A stretch of 64,000 bases of DNA from Siphonodentalium dalli (Eukaryota > Mollusca > Scaphopoda > Gadilida > Siphonodentaliidae): assembly GCA_032622095.1 (NCBI GenBank), contig CP136062.1:62001-126000 (forward strand), written 5' to 3'. A model generated the notes under the pieces. The model did not search any database, was not told the origin of the DNA, and worked only from the letters and a program-made list of their open reading frames with translations. Made by a program: the position numbers and the translations under genes. Shown here in pieces: positions 15,328 through 26,160 of this stretch (positions within the stretch are counted from its first letter, which is position 1; every line of letters begins with the position of its first letter).

Positions 15328-18134
15328 AAGGTGACCCGACTTCGTCCGGGCCTTGACCTTGAATTGACCCATCCAAAACACTCAGTGGACAAAAGTAGCC
15401 CTATGTATAAAATTTCGTCGAAATCCCATCAAAATTGGCGATTTGACCTTGAATTGACCAGATTTCAAGGTCAAGGTCACGTCGCACGGGCAAATGAATA
15501 TGCTTATGAGACTCCCCATAGGAAAGTACCCCCACATACCAAGTTTCATCGAAATCCCGTGATATTCGGGCGTTTGACCTTGAAATGACCCAATGTTAAG
15601 GTCAATGTCACGTCGCACGGGCAAATTAATATGCCCATGCCACCCCCGGCCGAAAATACCCCCACATACCAAGTTTCATCGAAATCCCGTGATATTCGGG
15701 CGTTTGACCTTGAAATGACCCGATTTCAAGGTCAATGTCACGTTGCACGGACAAATTAATAGGCCCATGCCAACCCCGGCCGAAAATACCCCCACACACC
15801 AAGTTTCATCGAAATCGGTTAGGCCGTTTTCGAGTTCATCGCGAACACACATACACACACAGACAGACAGATCTTCCAAAATATATAATAGACTAGAAGG
15901 TGACCCGACTTCGTCCGGGCTTTGACCTTGACTTGTCCATTTAGAAGGTCAAGTGGGGTCGCGATTTGACCAGTCCAAAACACTACCCGGACACTCAGTG
16001 GACAAAAGTAACCCTATGTATAAAATTTCGTCGAAATCCCATCAAAATTGGCGATTTGACCTTGAATTGACCCGATTTCAAGGTCAAGGTCACGTCGCAC
16101 GGGCAAATGAATATTCTTGTGTGACTCCCCATACGAAAGTACCCCCACATACCAAGTTTCATCGAAATCCCGTGATATTCGGGCGTTTGACCTTCAAATG
16201 ACCCGATGCCAAGTTCAAGGTTACGTCGCACGGGCAAATTAATAGGTTTATGCCACTCTCCGGCCGAAGGTACCCCCACATACCAAGTTTCATCGAAATC
16301 CCGTGATATTCGGGCGTTTGACCTTGAAATGACCCAATTTCAAGGTCAAGGTCACATCGCACGGACAAATTAATAGGCCCATGCCACCCCCCGGCCGAAA
16401 ATACCCCTACATACGAAGTTTCATCGAAATAGGGTCTGCCGTTTTCGAGTTCATCGCGAACACACACACACAGACACACACACACACAGATCTTCCAAAA
16501 TATATATTAGACTAGCCGATGAGCCCGACATTGTCCGGGCTATTCAAAAACCAAATTTCCAAGTCGATAGCTCCACCCGTTTCCGATATCTGGTCTGCGC
16601 ATGCGCGAAGCTGGCGTCGCACGGGCTCGGCGACCAGATAAATTTCGTATCCGGGGCAAGATACATTCACATAGCAAATTTCAAGTCGATAGCTCCACCC
16701 GTTTCCGAGATCTCGTCTGCGCATGTGCGAAGCTGGCGTCGCACGGGCTCGGCGACCCGATAAAATTCATATCCGGGGCAAGATACAGTCACATAGCAAA
16801 TTTCAAGTCGATAGCTCCACCCGTTTCCGAGATATCGTCTGCGCATGCGCGAAGCTGGCGTCGCACAGGCTCGGCGACCAGATAAAATTCGTACTCGGGG
16901 CAAGATACATTCACATACCAAGTTTCAAGTCGATAGCTCCTCCCGTTTCCGAGATCTCGTCTGCGCATGCGCTGCACGGGCGTCGCACGGGCTCGCCAAT
17001 ACGACAACGACTACCGCCTGGTCAAACTACACACACATACCAAGTTTGGTCCCGACCGGTCGAGAATCGTAGATTTGTATTAAGGACAGACAGAGAGACA
17101 GTCAGACAAACAGACAGACAGAGGTCTTCAAAATATATATGAGATAATCAGGGCAGCAATGATTCATATAACCCACAGGGAGCCTCAATACAGAGTGTCG
17201 TCTGCTCCGGTCTATGTGGGACTCTCTGTGTTACATATAATTAATCAGGCTATCTATACAGATATATAACATAATCAGGGCAGCAACGATTCATATAACC
17301 CACAGGGAGCCTCACTACAGAGTGTCGTCTGCTCCGGTCTATTGGGGACTCTCTGTGTTACATATAATTAGTCAGGCTATATATATACAGATATATATAA
17401 CATCATCAGGGCCGCATCGATTCATATAACCCACAGGGAGCCTCACGACAGAGTGTCGTCTGCTCCAGACTATGTGGGACTCTCTGTGTTACATATAATT
17501 AGTCAGACTATCTATACAGATATATATAGCATCATGAGGGCAGCAACGATTCATATAACCCACAGGGAGCCTCACTACAGAGTGTCGTCTGCTGCCGTCT
17601 ATGTGGGTCTCTCTGTAATACATATAATTAGTCAGGCTATCTATACAGATATATATAACACCACGAGGACAGCAGCGATTCATATAACCCACAGTGAGCC
17701 TCACTACAGAGTGTCGTCCGTTCCGGTCTATGTGAGGCTCTCTGTGTTACATATAATTATTCAGGCTATATACACAGATGAGTAACATAATCAGGGCAGC
17801 AAGGATTCATATAACCCACAGGGAGCCTCACTACAGAGCGCCGTCTGATCCAGTCTATGTGGGACACTCTGTGTTACATATAATCGATTCATATAACCCA
17901 CAGGGAGCCTCAATACAGAGTGTCGTCTGCTCCGGTCTATGTGGGACTCTCTGTGCTACATATGATTAGTCAGGCTATATATACAGATATATATAACATG
18001 ATCAGGGCAGCAACGATTCATATAACCCACAGGGAGCCTCAATACAGAGTGTCGTCTGCTCCGGTCTATGTGTGACTCTATGTGTTACATATAATTAGTC
18101 AGGCTATATAATATACAGCTATATATAACACTAG
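15328..18134 (+). repeat. Composite block C-B-A, part of the 3489-bp repeat
   Basis: C is 15328-16515 (internal CTAG ends at 15896), B 16516-17140, A 17141-18134. The second C sub-unit carries a deletion after about 15950 relative to the other copies. From 13964 to about 15880 the window matches 17453 to about 19370 at an offset of 3489 bp, which defines a third duplication length. Confidence 0.88.
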
Positions 18135-18816
18135 CCGATGAGCCCGACGTTGTCCGGGGTATTCAAAAACCAAATTTCAAGTCGATAGCTCTACCCAGCC
18201 CGAAATTTCAAGTCGATATCTCTACCCGTTTCCGAGATCTGGTCTGCGCATGCGCGAAGCTGGCATCGCACGGGCTCGGCGACCCGATAAAATTCGTATC
18301 CGGGGCAAGATACATTCACATAGCAAATTTCAAGTCGATAGCTCCACCCGTTTCCGAGATCTCGTCTGCGCATGCGCGAAGCTGGTGTCGCACGGGCTCG
18401 GCGACCCGATAAAATTCGTATCCGGGGCAAGATACATTCACATAGCAAATTTCAAGTTGATAGCTCCACCCGTTTCCGAGATCTCGTCTGCGCATGCGCG
18501 AAGCGGGCGCCGCACGGGCTCGCCAATACGACAACGTTCGCCGCCTGGTCAAACTACACACACGTACCAAGTTTCGTCCCGATCGGTCGAGAATCGTAGA
18601 TTTGTATAAATGACAGACAGACAGACAAACAAACAAACAAACAAACATACATACAGACAGAGGTCTTCAAAATATATATGAGATAATCAGGGCAGCAACG
18701 ATTCATATAACCCACAGGGAGCCTCACTACAGAGTGTCGTCTGCTCCGGTCCATGTGGGGCTCTCTGTGTTACATATAATTAGTCAGGCTATATATACAA
18801 ATATATATAACACTAG
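18135..18816 (+). repeat. Short composite block B-A, third copy
   Basis: Matches 14646-15327 at an offset of 3489 bp with only scattered substitutions. It ends in CACTAG. Confidence 0.87.
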
Positions 18817-21020
18817 AAGGTGACCCGACTTCGTCCGGGCTTTGACCTTGAATTGACCCATCCAAAACACTCAGTGGACAAAAGTAGCCCTATGTATAAA
18901 ATTTCGTCGAAATCCCATCAAAATTGGCGATTTGACCTTGAATTGACCAGATTTCAAGGTCAAGGTCACGTCGCACGGGCAAATGAATATGCTTATGAGA
19001 CTCCCCATAGGAAAGTACCCCCACATACCAAGTTTCATCGAAATCCCGTGATATTCGGGCGTTTGACCTTGAAATGACCCAATGTTAAGGTCAATGTCAC
19101 GTCGCACGGGCAAATTAATATGCCCATGCCACCCCCGGCCGAAAATACCCCCACATACCAAGTTTCATCGAAATCCCGTGATATTCGGGCGTTTGACCTT
19201 GAAATGACCCGATTTCAAGGTCAATGTCACGTTGCACGGACAAATTAATAGGCCTATGCCAACCCCGGCCGAAAATACCCCCACACACCAAGTTTCATCG
19301 AAATCGGTTAGGCCGTTTTCGAGTTCATCGCGAACACACATACACACACAGACAGACAGATCTTCCAAAATATATAATAGACTAGAAGGTGACCCGACTT
19401 CGTCCGGGCTTTGACCTTGACTTGTCCATTTAGAAGGTCAAGGTCAAGTGGGGTCGCGATTTGACCAGTCCAAAACACTACCCGGACAAAAGTACCCGAC
19501 AAACGTGCCCGTCGAAATCAATCCGGTTTTACCCGATTTGACCTTGAATTGATGATTTTGAAGGTCAAGGTCAGGTCGGGGTAACGATTTGACCCGTCGA
19601 AAACACTCAGTGGACAAAAGTAACCCTATGTATAAAATTTCGTCGAAATCCCATTAAAATTGGCGATTTGACCTTGAATTGACCAGATTTCAAGGTCAAG
19701 GTCACGTCGCACGGGCAAATGAATATGCTTATGAGACTCCCCATAGGAAAGTACCCCCACATACCAAGTTTCATCGAAATCCCGTGATATTCGGGCGTTT
19801 GACCTTGAAATGACCCGATGTCAAGGTCAAGGTCACGTCGCACGGGCAAATTAATAGGTTTATGCCACTCTCCGGCCGAATGTACCCCCACATACCAAGT
19901 TTCATCGAAATCCCGTGATATTCGGGCGTTTGACCTTGAAATGACCCAATGTCAAGGTCAAGGTCACGTCGAACGGACAAATTAATAGGCCCATGCCACC
20001 CCCCCGGCCGAAAATACCCCCACATACGAAGTTTCATCGTAATCGGGTCGGCCGTTTTCGAGTTCATCGCGAACACACACACACAGACACACAAGCACAC
20101 AGATCTTCCAAAAATATATAATAGACTAGCCGATGAGCCCGACGTTGTCCGGGCTATTCAATAACCAAATTTCCAAGTCGATAGCTCCACCCGTTTCCGA
20201 TATCTGGTCTGCGCATGCGCGAAGCTGGCGTCGCACGGGCTCGGCGACCAGATAAATTTCGTATCCGGGGCAAGATACATTCACATAGCAAATTTCAAGT
20301 CGATAGCTCCACCCGTTTCCGAGATCTCGTCTGCGCATGTACGAAGCTGGCGTCGCACGGGTTCGGCGACCCGATAAAATTCATATACGGGGCAAGATAC
20401 ATTCACATAGCAAATTTCAAGTCGATAGCTCCACCCGTTTCCGAGATCTCGTCTGCGCATGCGCGAAGCTGGCGTCGCACGGGATCGGCGACCAGATAAA
20501 ATTCGTACTCGGCGCAAGATACATTCACATACCAAGTTTCAAGTCGATAGCTCCACCCGTTTCCGAGATCTCGTCTGCGCATGCGCTGCACGGGCGTCGC
20601 ACGGGCTCGCCAATACGACAACGACCACCGCCTGGTCAAACTACACACACGTACCAAGTTTCGTCCCGATCGGTCGAGAATCGTAGATTTGTATTAAGGA
20701 CAGACAGACAGACAGTCAGACAAACAGACAGACAGAGGTCTTCAAAATATATATGAGATAATCAGGGCAGCAATGATTCATATAACCCACAGGGAGCCTC
20801 AATACAGAGTGTCGTCTGCTCCGGTCTATGTGGGACTCTCTGTGTTACATATAATTAGTCAGGCTATATATACAGATATATATAACATCATCAGGGCAGC
20901 ATCGATTTATATAACCCACAGGGAGCCTCACTACAGAGTGTCGTCTGCTCCGGTCTATGTGGGACTCTCTGTGTTACATATAATTAGTCAGGCTATATAT
21001 ACAGATATATATAACACTAG
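18817..21020 (+). repeat. Composite block C-B-A, last full copy
   Basis: C is 18817-20129 (internal CTAG ends at 19385), B 20130-20755, A 20756-21020 (two monomers). It has more private substitutions than earlier copies (for example around 19970 and 20340), as expected for the edge of a satellite that is homogenised less often. Confidence 0.87.
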
Positions 21021-22034
21021 CAGGTTAGCTCGCCACCGGCGGCTTGTCCGAAACATGACATTGTTTTATATTTTTTTTGAATTTTTAGCTCCACGCGTTT
21101 CAATAAGTAAAATTTGTACCCGGTAGCTCCACCCGTTTCCGAGATCTGGTCTGCGAATCTGGCTTCGCACGGGCTCGGCGACCCGATAAAATTTGTACCC
21201 GGCGCAAGATACATTCACATAGCAAATTTCAAGTCGATAGCTCCACCCGTTTCCGAGATCTCGTCTGCGGGCGTCGCACGGGCTCGCCAATACGACAACG
21301 ACCACCGCCTGGTCAAACTACACACACGTACCAAGTTTCGTCCCGATCGGTCGAGAATCGTAGATTTGTATTAAGGACAGACAGACAAACAGACAGACAG
21401 AGGTCTTCAAAATATATATGAGACTAGCATCGCACGGGCTCGCCAATACGACAACGACCACCGCCTGGTCAAACTACACACACGTACCAAGTTTCGTCCC
21501 GATCGGTCGAGAATCGTAGATTTGTATGAAGTACAACACACACACACAAACATAAATATATAAGAGAGATATGTAAATTAGATAGATTGTATCAAAATAT
21601 ATAGGAGAGATATGTAAATGATCTACACGCCATTACTGGTGTTTGTCAAAGTTTAGTGGGGTATATCAATACTCATTCACGATCATATCATTGAGGTCCG
21701 GAGGGTGTGGGCTATCTCTCGAATACAAGGAGTTCTCAAAATATATAGAAGAGATAATCAGGGCAGCAACGATTCATATAACCCACAGGGAGCCTCACTA
21801 CAGAGTGTCGTCTGCTCCGGTCTATGTGGGACTCTCTGTGTTACATATAATTAGTCAGGCTATATATACAGATATATATAACATAATCAGGGCAGCAACG
21901 ATTCATATAACCCACAGGGAGCCTCAATACAGAGTGTCGTCTGCTCCGGTCTATGTGGGACTCTCTGTGTTACATATAATTAGTCAGGCTATATATACAG
22001 ATATATATAACATCATCAGGGCAGCAACGATTCA
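21021..22034 (+). repeat. Degenerate satellite edge: diverged B-type units and a last A array
   Basis: After CTAG at 21020 a diverged starter (CAGGTTAGCTCGCCACCGGC) leads into shortened B units ending in (GACA)n and AGACTAG at 21427. A second truncated B tail follows (21428-21530) with a CA microsatellite. About 200 bp of less repetitive sequence separates it from the final A monomers (about 21755-22034). The array stops within a monomer, after GCAACGATTCAT. Confidence 0.85.
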
Positions 22035-22129
22035 TCGTGATTTCAATGTGCACATTGCATTTTTTCCATGAATTGGACCGTAAAAGTCTAAACTTTAAAT
22101 GTGGCCTGTGTTTTGTTTATTAAATCGAC

Positions 22130-22395
22130 ATGCCGTTTTGTCCGGGTTATTTTTAATCTTACGACATATTTTCGGGGTTGTTTTTAATCTTTATGGCGTA
22201 TTTTCCGGGCTCTCTTGAATTTTTATGGCATATCTGCTGGGTTGTTTTTAATCTTACGACGTATTTTCGGGGTTCGTTTTTAATCTTTATGGCGTATTTT
22301 CCGGGTTGTTTTTAATTGTTATGGCATATTTTCCGGGCTGACTTGAATTTTTATGCCATATCAGCTGGGTTGTTTTTAATCTTTGTACCAAATTT
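22130..22395 (+). repeat. ~36-bp tandem repeat directly upstream of the NIDO exon
   Basis: Seven or eight imperfect copies of a unit like TTTTCCGGGTTGTTTTTAAT followed by CTTTATGGCGTA. The last copy (GGGTTGTTTTTAATCTTTG) runs into the polypyrimidine tract and acceptor TTTTGTTTTGCAG at 22405. The repeat is intronic and supplies much of the T-rich tract before the splice site. Confidence 0.85.
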
Positions 22396-22405
22396 TGTTT
22401 TGCAG

Positions 22406-22619
22406 AGTGTATCATTCCAGTTAGTGCTGGCTTCAGACGGAACTCATTCGTATGCCGGATTCCTTTACAGAGAATCTACCTTGACAAGGATACCCGGGAG
22501 ACATTACATCATAGGGTACTACCAAACACCACAAGATGCCAATAAAAACTTCTTCAATCACCCTCGTTCTAATTCTGTGTGGGCGCTTAAAATGCATGAG
22601 TCCTACGATAGAACAATTG
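22406..22619 (+). CDS. Internal exon, NIDO-like domain segment of a NIDO-AMOP-VWD protein
   Basis: 71 codons plus one base. The acceptor is TTTTGTTTTGCAG and the donor G|GTGAGT. The peptide starts SVSFQLVLASDGTHSYAGF and continues FLYREST... with later FFNHPRSNSVWALK. The pattern 'FQ-VLA-DG-S-A-F-Y' followed by a Gly- and Asn-rich stretch is typical of the middle of NIDO domains (nidogen, Mesh, MUC4), which are extracellular. Phase is 0 at the start and 1 at the end; the spare G joins the next exon's AT as an Asp codon. An open frame continues past the donor to 22741, but that part is a 72-bp tandem duplication of the exon end and soon stops, so I place the end at 22619. The N-terminal part of the domain must lie in an exon before the window. 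The family call rests on pattern recognition only. Confidence 0.72.
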
Positions 22620-22745
22620 GTGAGTATGATAGAATAACTAGTAATTATGTGTGGGCGCTCAAAATGTATGACTCCTATGATAGAACAATCAGCGAGTATG
22701 ATAGAATAACTAGTAATTATGTGTGGGCGCCCAAAATATGATAGA
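22579..22745 (+). repeat. 72-bp tandem duplication of the NIDO exon 3' end and its splice donor
   Basis: GTGGGCGCTT at 22579, GTGGGCGCTC at 22651 and GTGGGCGCCC at 22723 mark three copies spaced by exactly 72 bp. Each contains the last ~41 nt of the exon, the donor and ~30 nt of intron. The donor is GGTGAGT in copy 1. In copy 2 it has changed to AGCGAGT. In copy 3 a short deletion has brought an intact GTGAGT close to a stop codon. Confidence 0.88.
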
Positions 22746-22798
22746 AGTGAGTATATGACAAATACATTTGTCTCAAAATATGAAAATATGATGCTGGA

Positions 22799-22937
22799 TA
22801 TATGGGAGACTTTCATATATAAGAGAATGCATTGGCTTACAAGGTCAAGGTAAATATTGTTATGGCATTTATTGCATTCTCTTATATATGGGAGGCTTCC
22901 TATGAGAGACTCGCATATACAAGAGAATGCATTAGCA
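22799..22937. repeat. Foldback element with AGAGAATGCAT arms
   Basis: TATATAAGAGAATGCATT (about 22817-22834) is followed by its complement GCATTCTCTTATATATGGGA (about 22873-22892), then by a second direct copy ACAAGAGAATGCATTAGC. This can form a cruciform and may be a small foldback element. The family was not recognised. Confidence 0.6.
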
Positions 22938-23348
22938 CATGGTTTTCACAAAATTTCAGGAAGCTCCTGTCATCAAAGGGATAACGCTGTTTAAACAAGA
23001 AATTCAATTAATTGAGGAAAAACACCCACTGTCCTGAGTGGTACTATTGATAAGCTATGGGGGGGGGGGGTCTACCACTTCGCATGCAAAATAACACGAA
23101 TGACACCAACAGCTTGGATGTGTGAGAATAATCCACCATATATGGTAGATATTCAACCAGACTGTGCTTAAGTTTCTCAATTGGTGACTGATGTACATAT
23201 ACAGTACACACAAATAGTAATAACAATTAACGTTGTGATTTTGAAATTAACCATGCTAGAATATTGACGGTAAGGTGGTGTTAACTACTACGAGCATAAT
23301 AATAGTACTATTCTTTTATAATATATGTGGGCATGATGTATGGAAATA
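22938..23348. other. Intron sequence without recognised features
   Basis: AT-rich, with a run of 12 G at 23059-23070. No exon-like open frame with splice sites was seen. Confidence 0.6.
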
Positions 23349-23836
23349 TTAAAGGTACTCAATCCGATAAAACTCATCTCAATTACTATTTCAATGGCTT
23401 CGGGGGTCAAAAATATTTGATTCGAGTCGAGGAAGTCACCCATCAAAGCTCAGATTTGTTAGATATGATCAGATATCGATTTTAGAAATCTATTATTGTT
23501 CATTATCGGGAATTCTTTCTGGCCCAGAAGACATTCAAAATTGCGTACCCTGATTATAGAGTTATTCATCCTTGTCTGTTTGAATAGAGTTTTGGCGTAA
23601 AATCTCGAGCAGGTTACCAAATTGACGGCAGTTATTAGTACTCATCTCGAGCAATTAACAAATTTCAAAAATCAATATCTAATAACTCTGAGCTTTGTTT
23701 GATGGTTTCCTCGACTCGAATCAAATATTTTTTACCCCCAAAGCCAAAGAAATAGTAATATAGGACACTCTGATCGGATTGTTGTTGTTGGAATCTGTTG
23801 AGATGTGGACCCTCTTTTTGGATTGAGTACCTTTAA
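23349..23836. mobile_element. 488-bp palindromic MITE-like element flanked by TTAA
   Basis: The ends are TTAAAGGTACTCAATCC at 23349 and its exact reverse complement ending at 23836. The inverted similarity continues inward: GATTCGAGTCGAGGAAG on the left pairs with CTTCCTCGACTCGAATC-like sequence on the right, and CTCAGA with TCTGAG. The outermost TTAA on each side could be a target-site duplication of the piggyBac type, with termini starting AGGTACTC. It has no coding capacity. The superfamily assignment is tentative. Confidence 0.65.
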
Positions 23837-23889
23837 AGGACAAACCAATAGTTACAATACAATTATAACTGGTTTTTTTTAATTAAGAG

Positions 23890-24330
23890 CAAGAAGAGCT
23901 AATTGTGCTTAAGCACAATAAGGGATATTCCTTATTGCGCTTATAAGCTCAATAAGGGAATCTCTATTGTGCTTAAGCGCAATAAGGGAATATTTAATTG
24001 CGCTTAAGCGCAATGAAGAATATTCAAATTTCGCTGATAAAGCCTAATAATGAATCTCTTATTAAAGAATAATATATTATATATAGTACATAAACTCCTT
24101 ATAATACAGATGGTGTAGTCCATCTCCATTCTCCATGGCACAATGGGTGGAACAAATATAGGATTATTCTACTATTTGCAGAAGGGTGATCTAATGAGAG
24201 ATATATTAATTGTGTTAAAGTGGAATGGGAAGTAATTGCGGTTAAGCATAATAAGGAATGTCTTATTGCATTCTCATTGGGCTTAAGCGCAATTAGAGAT
24301 TCCTTAAGTTATTGCGGTTAATCGAAATTG
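23890..24330. repeat. Cluster of short perfect palindromes (TTGCGCTTAAGCGCAA type)
   Basis: Repeated self-complementary words TTGTGCTTAAGCACAA and ATTGCGCTTAAGCGCAAT occur between about 23903 and 24015, separated by AAGGGAATAT-like spacers. A weaker series follows at about 24230-24330 (GGGCTTAAGCGCAATTAG). No coding content. Confidence 0.75.
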
Positions 24331-24659
24331 TCTATTAAATGTCAATTTTGATTCCCATAGAGATCATCAATGATGTCTATGCGCAAGGGCGACGTGCCAA
24401 TCTTCTCTATTGGGATTCCAATTGTTGGCTCATTAAATATGCACATATGCTTAAGATACAGTCGCGCATGAAGCGCGCTCCCGTAAGTCGGGTTTTGGAT
24501 CCCAGTTAATGAAAATATTATTGAAATAATCGGTTTTCCCCAATAAACAACCATATATTCAATAAACATGTTTTGGAGCAGAATTAGGCAGTCCATATTG
24601 GACGCCATCATGGAATTTATTTTTTTTGGTTTAATTTTCACACATATTTATTAGTTATG
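24331..24659. other. Intron sequence without recognised features
   Basis: A 99-codon open frame on the minus strand (24342-24641) has no recognisable domain and no supporting signals. I treat it as chance. Confidence 0.55.
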
Positions 24660-25200
24660 TGGATGGAGTTCTCATTAAACCTCACATCCTTATATTGGTT
24701 ACAGTATTGCCCAAAGTAATTGACCACTTAACCACATCAGAATTATTGGTAATTTTTCAAGATTTAAAATCCTGAAAAATTACCAATAATTATGCTGTGG
24801 TTAAGTGGTCAATTACTTTGGACATTACTGTACGAGGATTGAGTTATCATTACACCTCAAATCCTTATATTGGTCACAGTAATGCCCAAAGTAATTGACC
24901 ACTTAACCACAGCAGAATTATGGGTATTTTTTCAGCATTTAAAATCCTGACAAATTACCCATTATTATGCTGTGGTTAAGTGGTCAATTAATTTGTACAT
25001 TACTGTATGAGGATTGAGTTATCATTACACCTCAAATCCTTATATTGGTTACAGTAATGCCCAAAGTAATTGACCACTTAACCACAGCAGAATTATGGGT
25101 ATTTTTTCATCATTTAAAATCCTGACAAATTACCAATAATTATGCTGTGGTTAAGTGGTCAATTACTTTTGACATTACTGTATGAGGATGGAGTTAAACC
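24660..25200. mobile_element. Three tandem copies of a foldback MITE (period 175 bp)
   Basis: Each copy (about 24700-24832, 24876-25007, 25051-25182) begins ACAGTAATGCCCAAAGTAAT and ends with the near reverse complement ending ATTACTGTA. Long arms include TGACCACTTAACCACAGCAG. The termini TA-CAGT...ACTG-TA fit a Tc1/mariner-type non-autonomous element with TA target duplication. The ~43-bp spacer (GAGTTATCATTACACCTCAA...) is amplified with the element. That suggests unequal crossing over after a single insertion rather than three insertions. Confidence 0.78.
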
Positions 25201-26160
25201 TCACATGAGTGTGTTGGGGATTTGGACCTTGACTTGGGATCTTTTGTTTTTAACGCGACAAATGCGCATACACCTTATACACAAATTTCTTATGTAACCA
25301 GAGTTTTTCTTGGATAAGATGAGTTTGAAGCCTGCTTACATTTCAAAATGTCGTCAGTTTTATATTGTCTGCAGCGGAACTCAACGCGTTGAAGCAAAAG
25401 TTACAAAAGATAAAATGTGTATGTAACGAGACTATAATACAACTGAAAAAATAAATTCAGGGAGGGGTGGGCGATACAGGGAACTAAGGGTTGAACCGAT
25501 ATAAATTTGTAGAGCAATAACGACCAATGTTGACACTTTATGCATCTGAACTCAGAGATCAACTCTACTGTTGCAACAAGGTTGGTTATATGGACTCGGA
25601 GAAAAAGTGGTTTGTATCGATGAACTGACATAAATTAGTGGAGCGATGTTGCATCGCGACTGTACTAAAGCAGCAATGATATCAAATTGGGGGGGGGGGG
25701 GGGGTATGAAATTATCTATCTCTATAGATGGCACCAGGATTATATAGAAAGGAATAGCAATTGATATACGTATACGGTATACTATAGTAATACCATAGAC
25801 AAATAAGTGCAAGTATCACATGATAAAATATTACGTAACGTGACTATACCGATGAAAGAAATAAATAAATTGGACCGGGTTTAGAGGTTGGGTTGGTTAT
25901 GGAATTGGATATGGAATTCATACCGATGGAACGATACAAATTAGTGGAGCGATAAAGACCAATGTTGACATTTAGTCAGGCTACGCGGGAGAAAATAGGG
26001 GTTGATACGATGGACCGAAATAAATTTGTCGGGTGATAATGTCCAATGTTGACCTATAAAGTAACGCGACTGTACTGTCGGATAATTATCAGGTGTAACC
26101 GGTCAAATATGGACTCTAGTGAACAATATAGAACAGCTCAGAAAACATTCGCAGGGTGCT
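25201..26160. repeat. Degenerate ~200-bp repeats with a 17-G run
   Basis: The phrases ATAAATT(A/T)GT(A/G)GAGCGATAA, GACCAATGTTGACA and GTAACG(T/C)GACT recur at about 25500, 25630, 25940 and 26030, which indicates old tandem or dispersed copies. A run of 17 G lies at 25688-25704. No exon was recognised. Confidence 0.6.

Larger units (their letters stand above)
1..22034. repeat. Hierarchical composite satellite (A, B and C monomers), 22 kb
   Basis: The whole region consists of three alternating monomer families. A is 129 bp and begins GATTCATATAACCCACAGGG. B is 122 bp and contains TAGCTCCACCCGTTTCCGAG and a TGCGCATGCGC palindrome. C is 130 bp and contains TTTGACCTTGAAATGACCC and AAGTTTCATCGAAATC. 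Composite blocks run C-B-A or B-A and usually meet at a CTAG: 3820, 6870, 9800, 10486, 12452, 14645, 15327, 18134, 18816, 21020. Near-identical stretches recur at offsets of about 2325, 3054, 1966, 4845 and 3489 bp, so blocks of several kb have been duplicated recently. I see no gene here. It lies upstream of the NIDO exon and is probably intronic, but the 5' part of the gene is outside the window, so this is inferred. Confidence 0.95.

Noticed and set aside
22620-22741. Extension of the NIDO exon to 22741
   Set aside because: The added peptide is a duplicate of the exon end and then stops. The donor G|GTGAGT at 22619 is strong and gives the phase needed by the next exon.
25688-25704. 17-G run as a G-quadruplex regulatory element
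   Set aside because: A single homopolymer without other support; could also be a sequencing length error.
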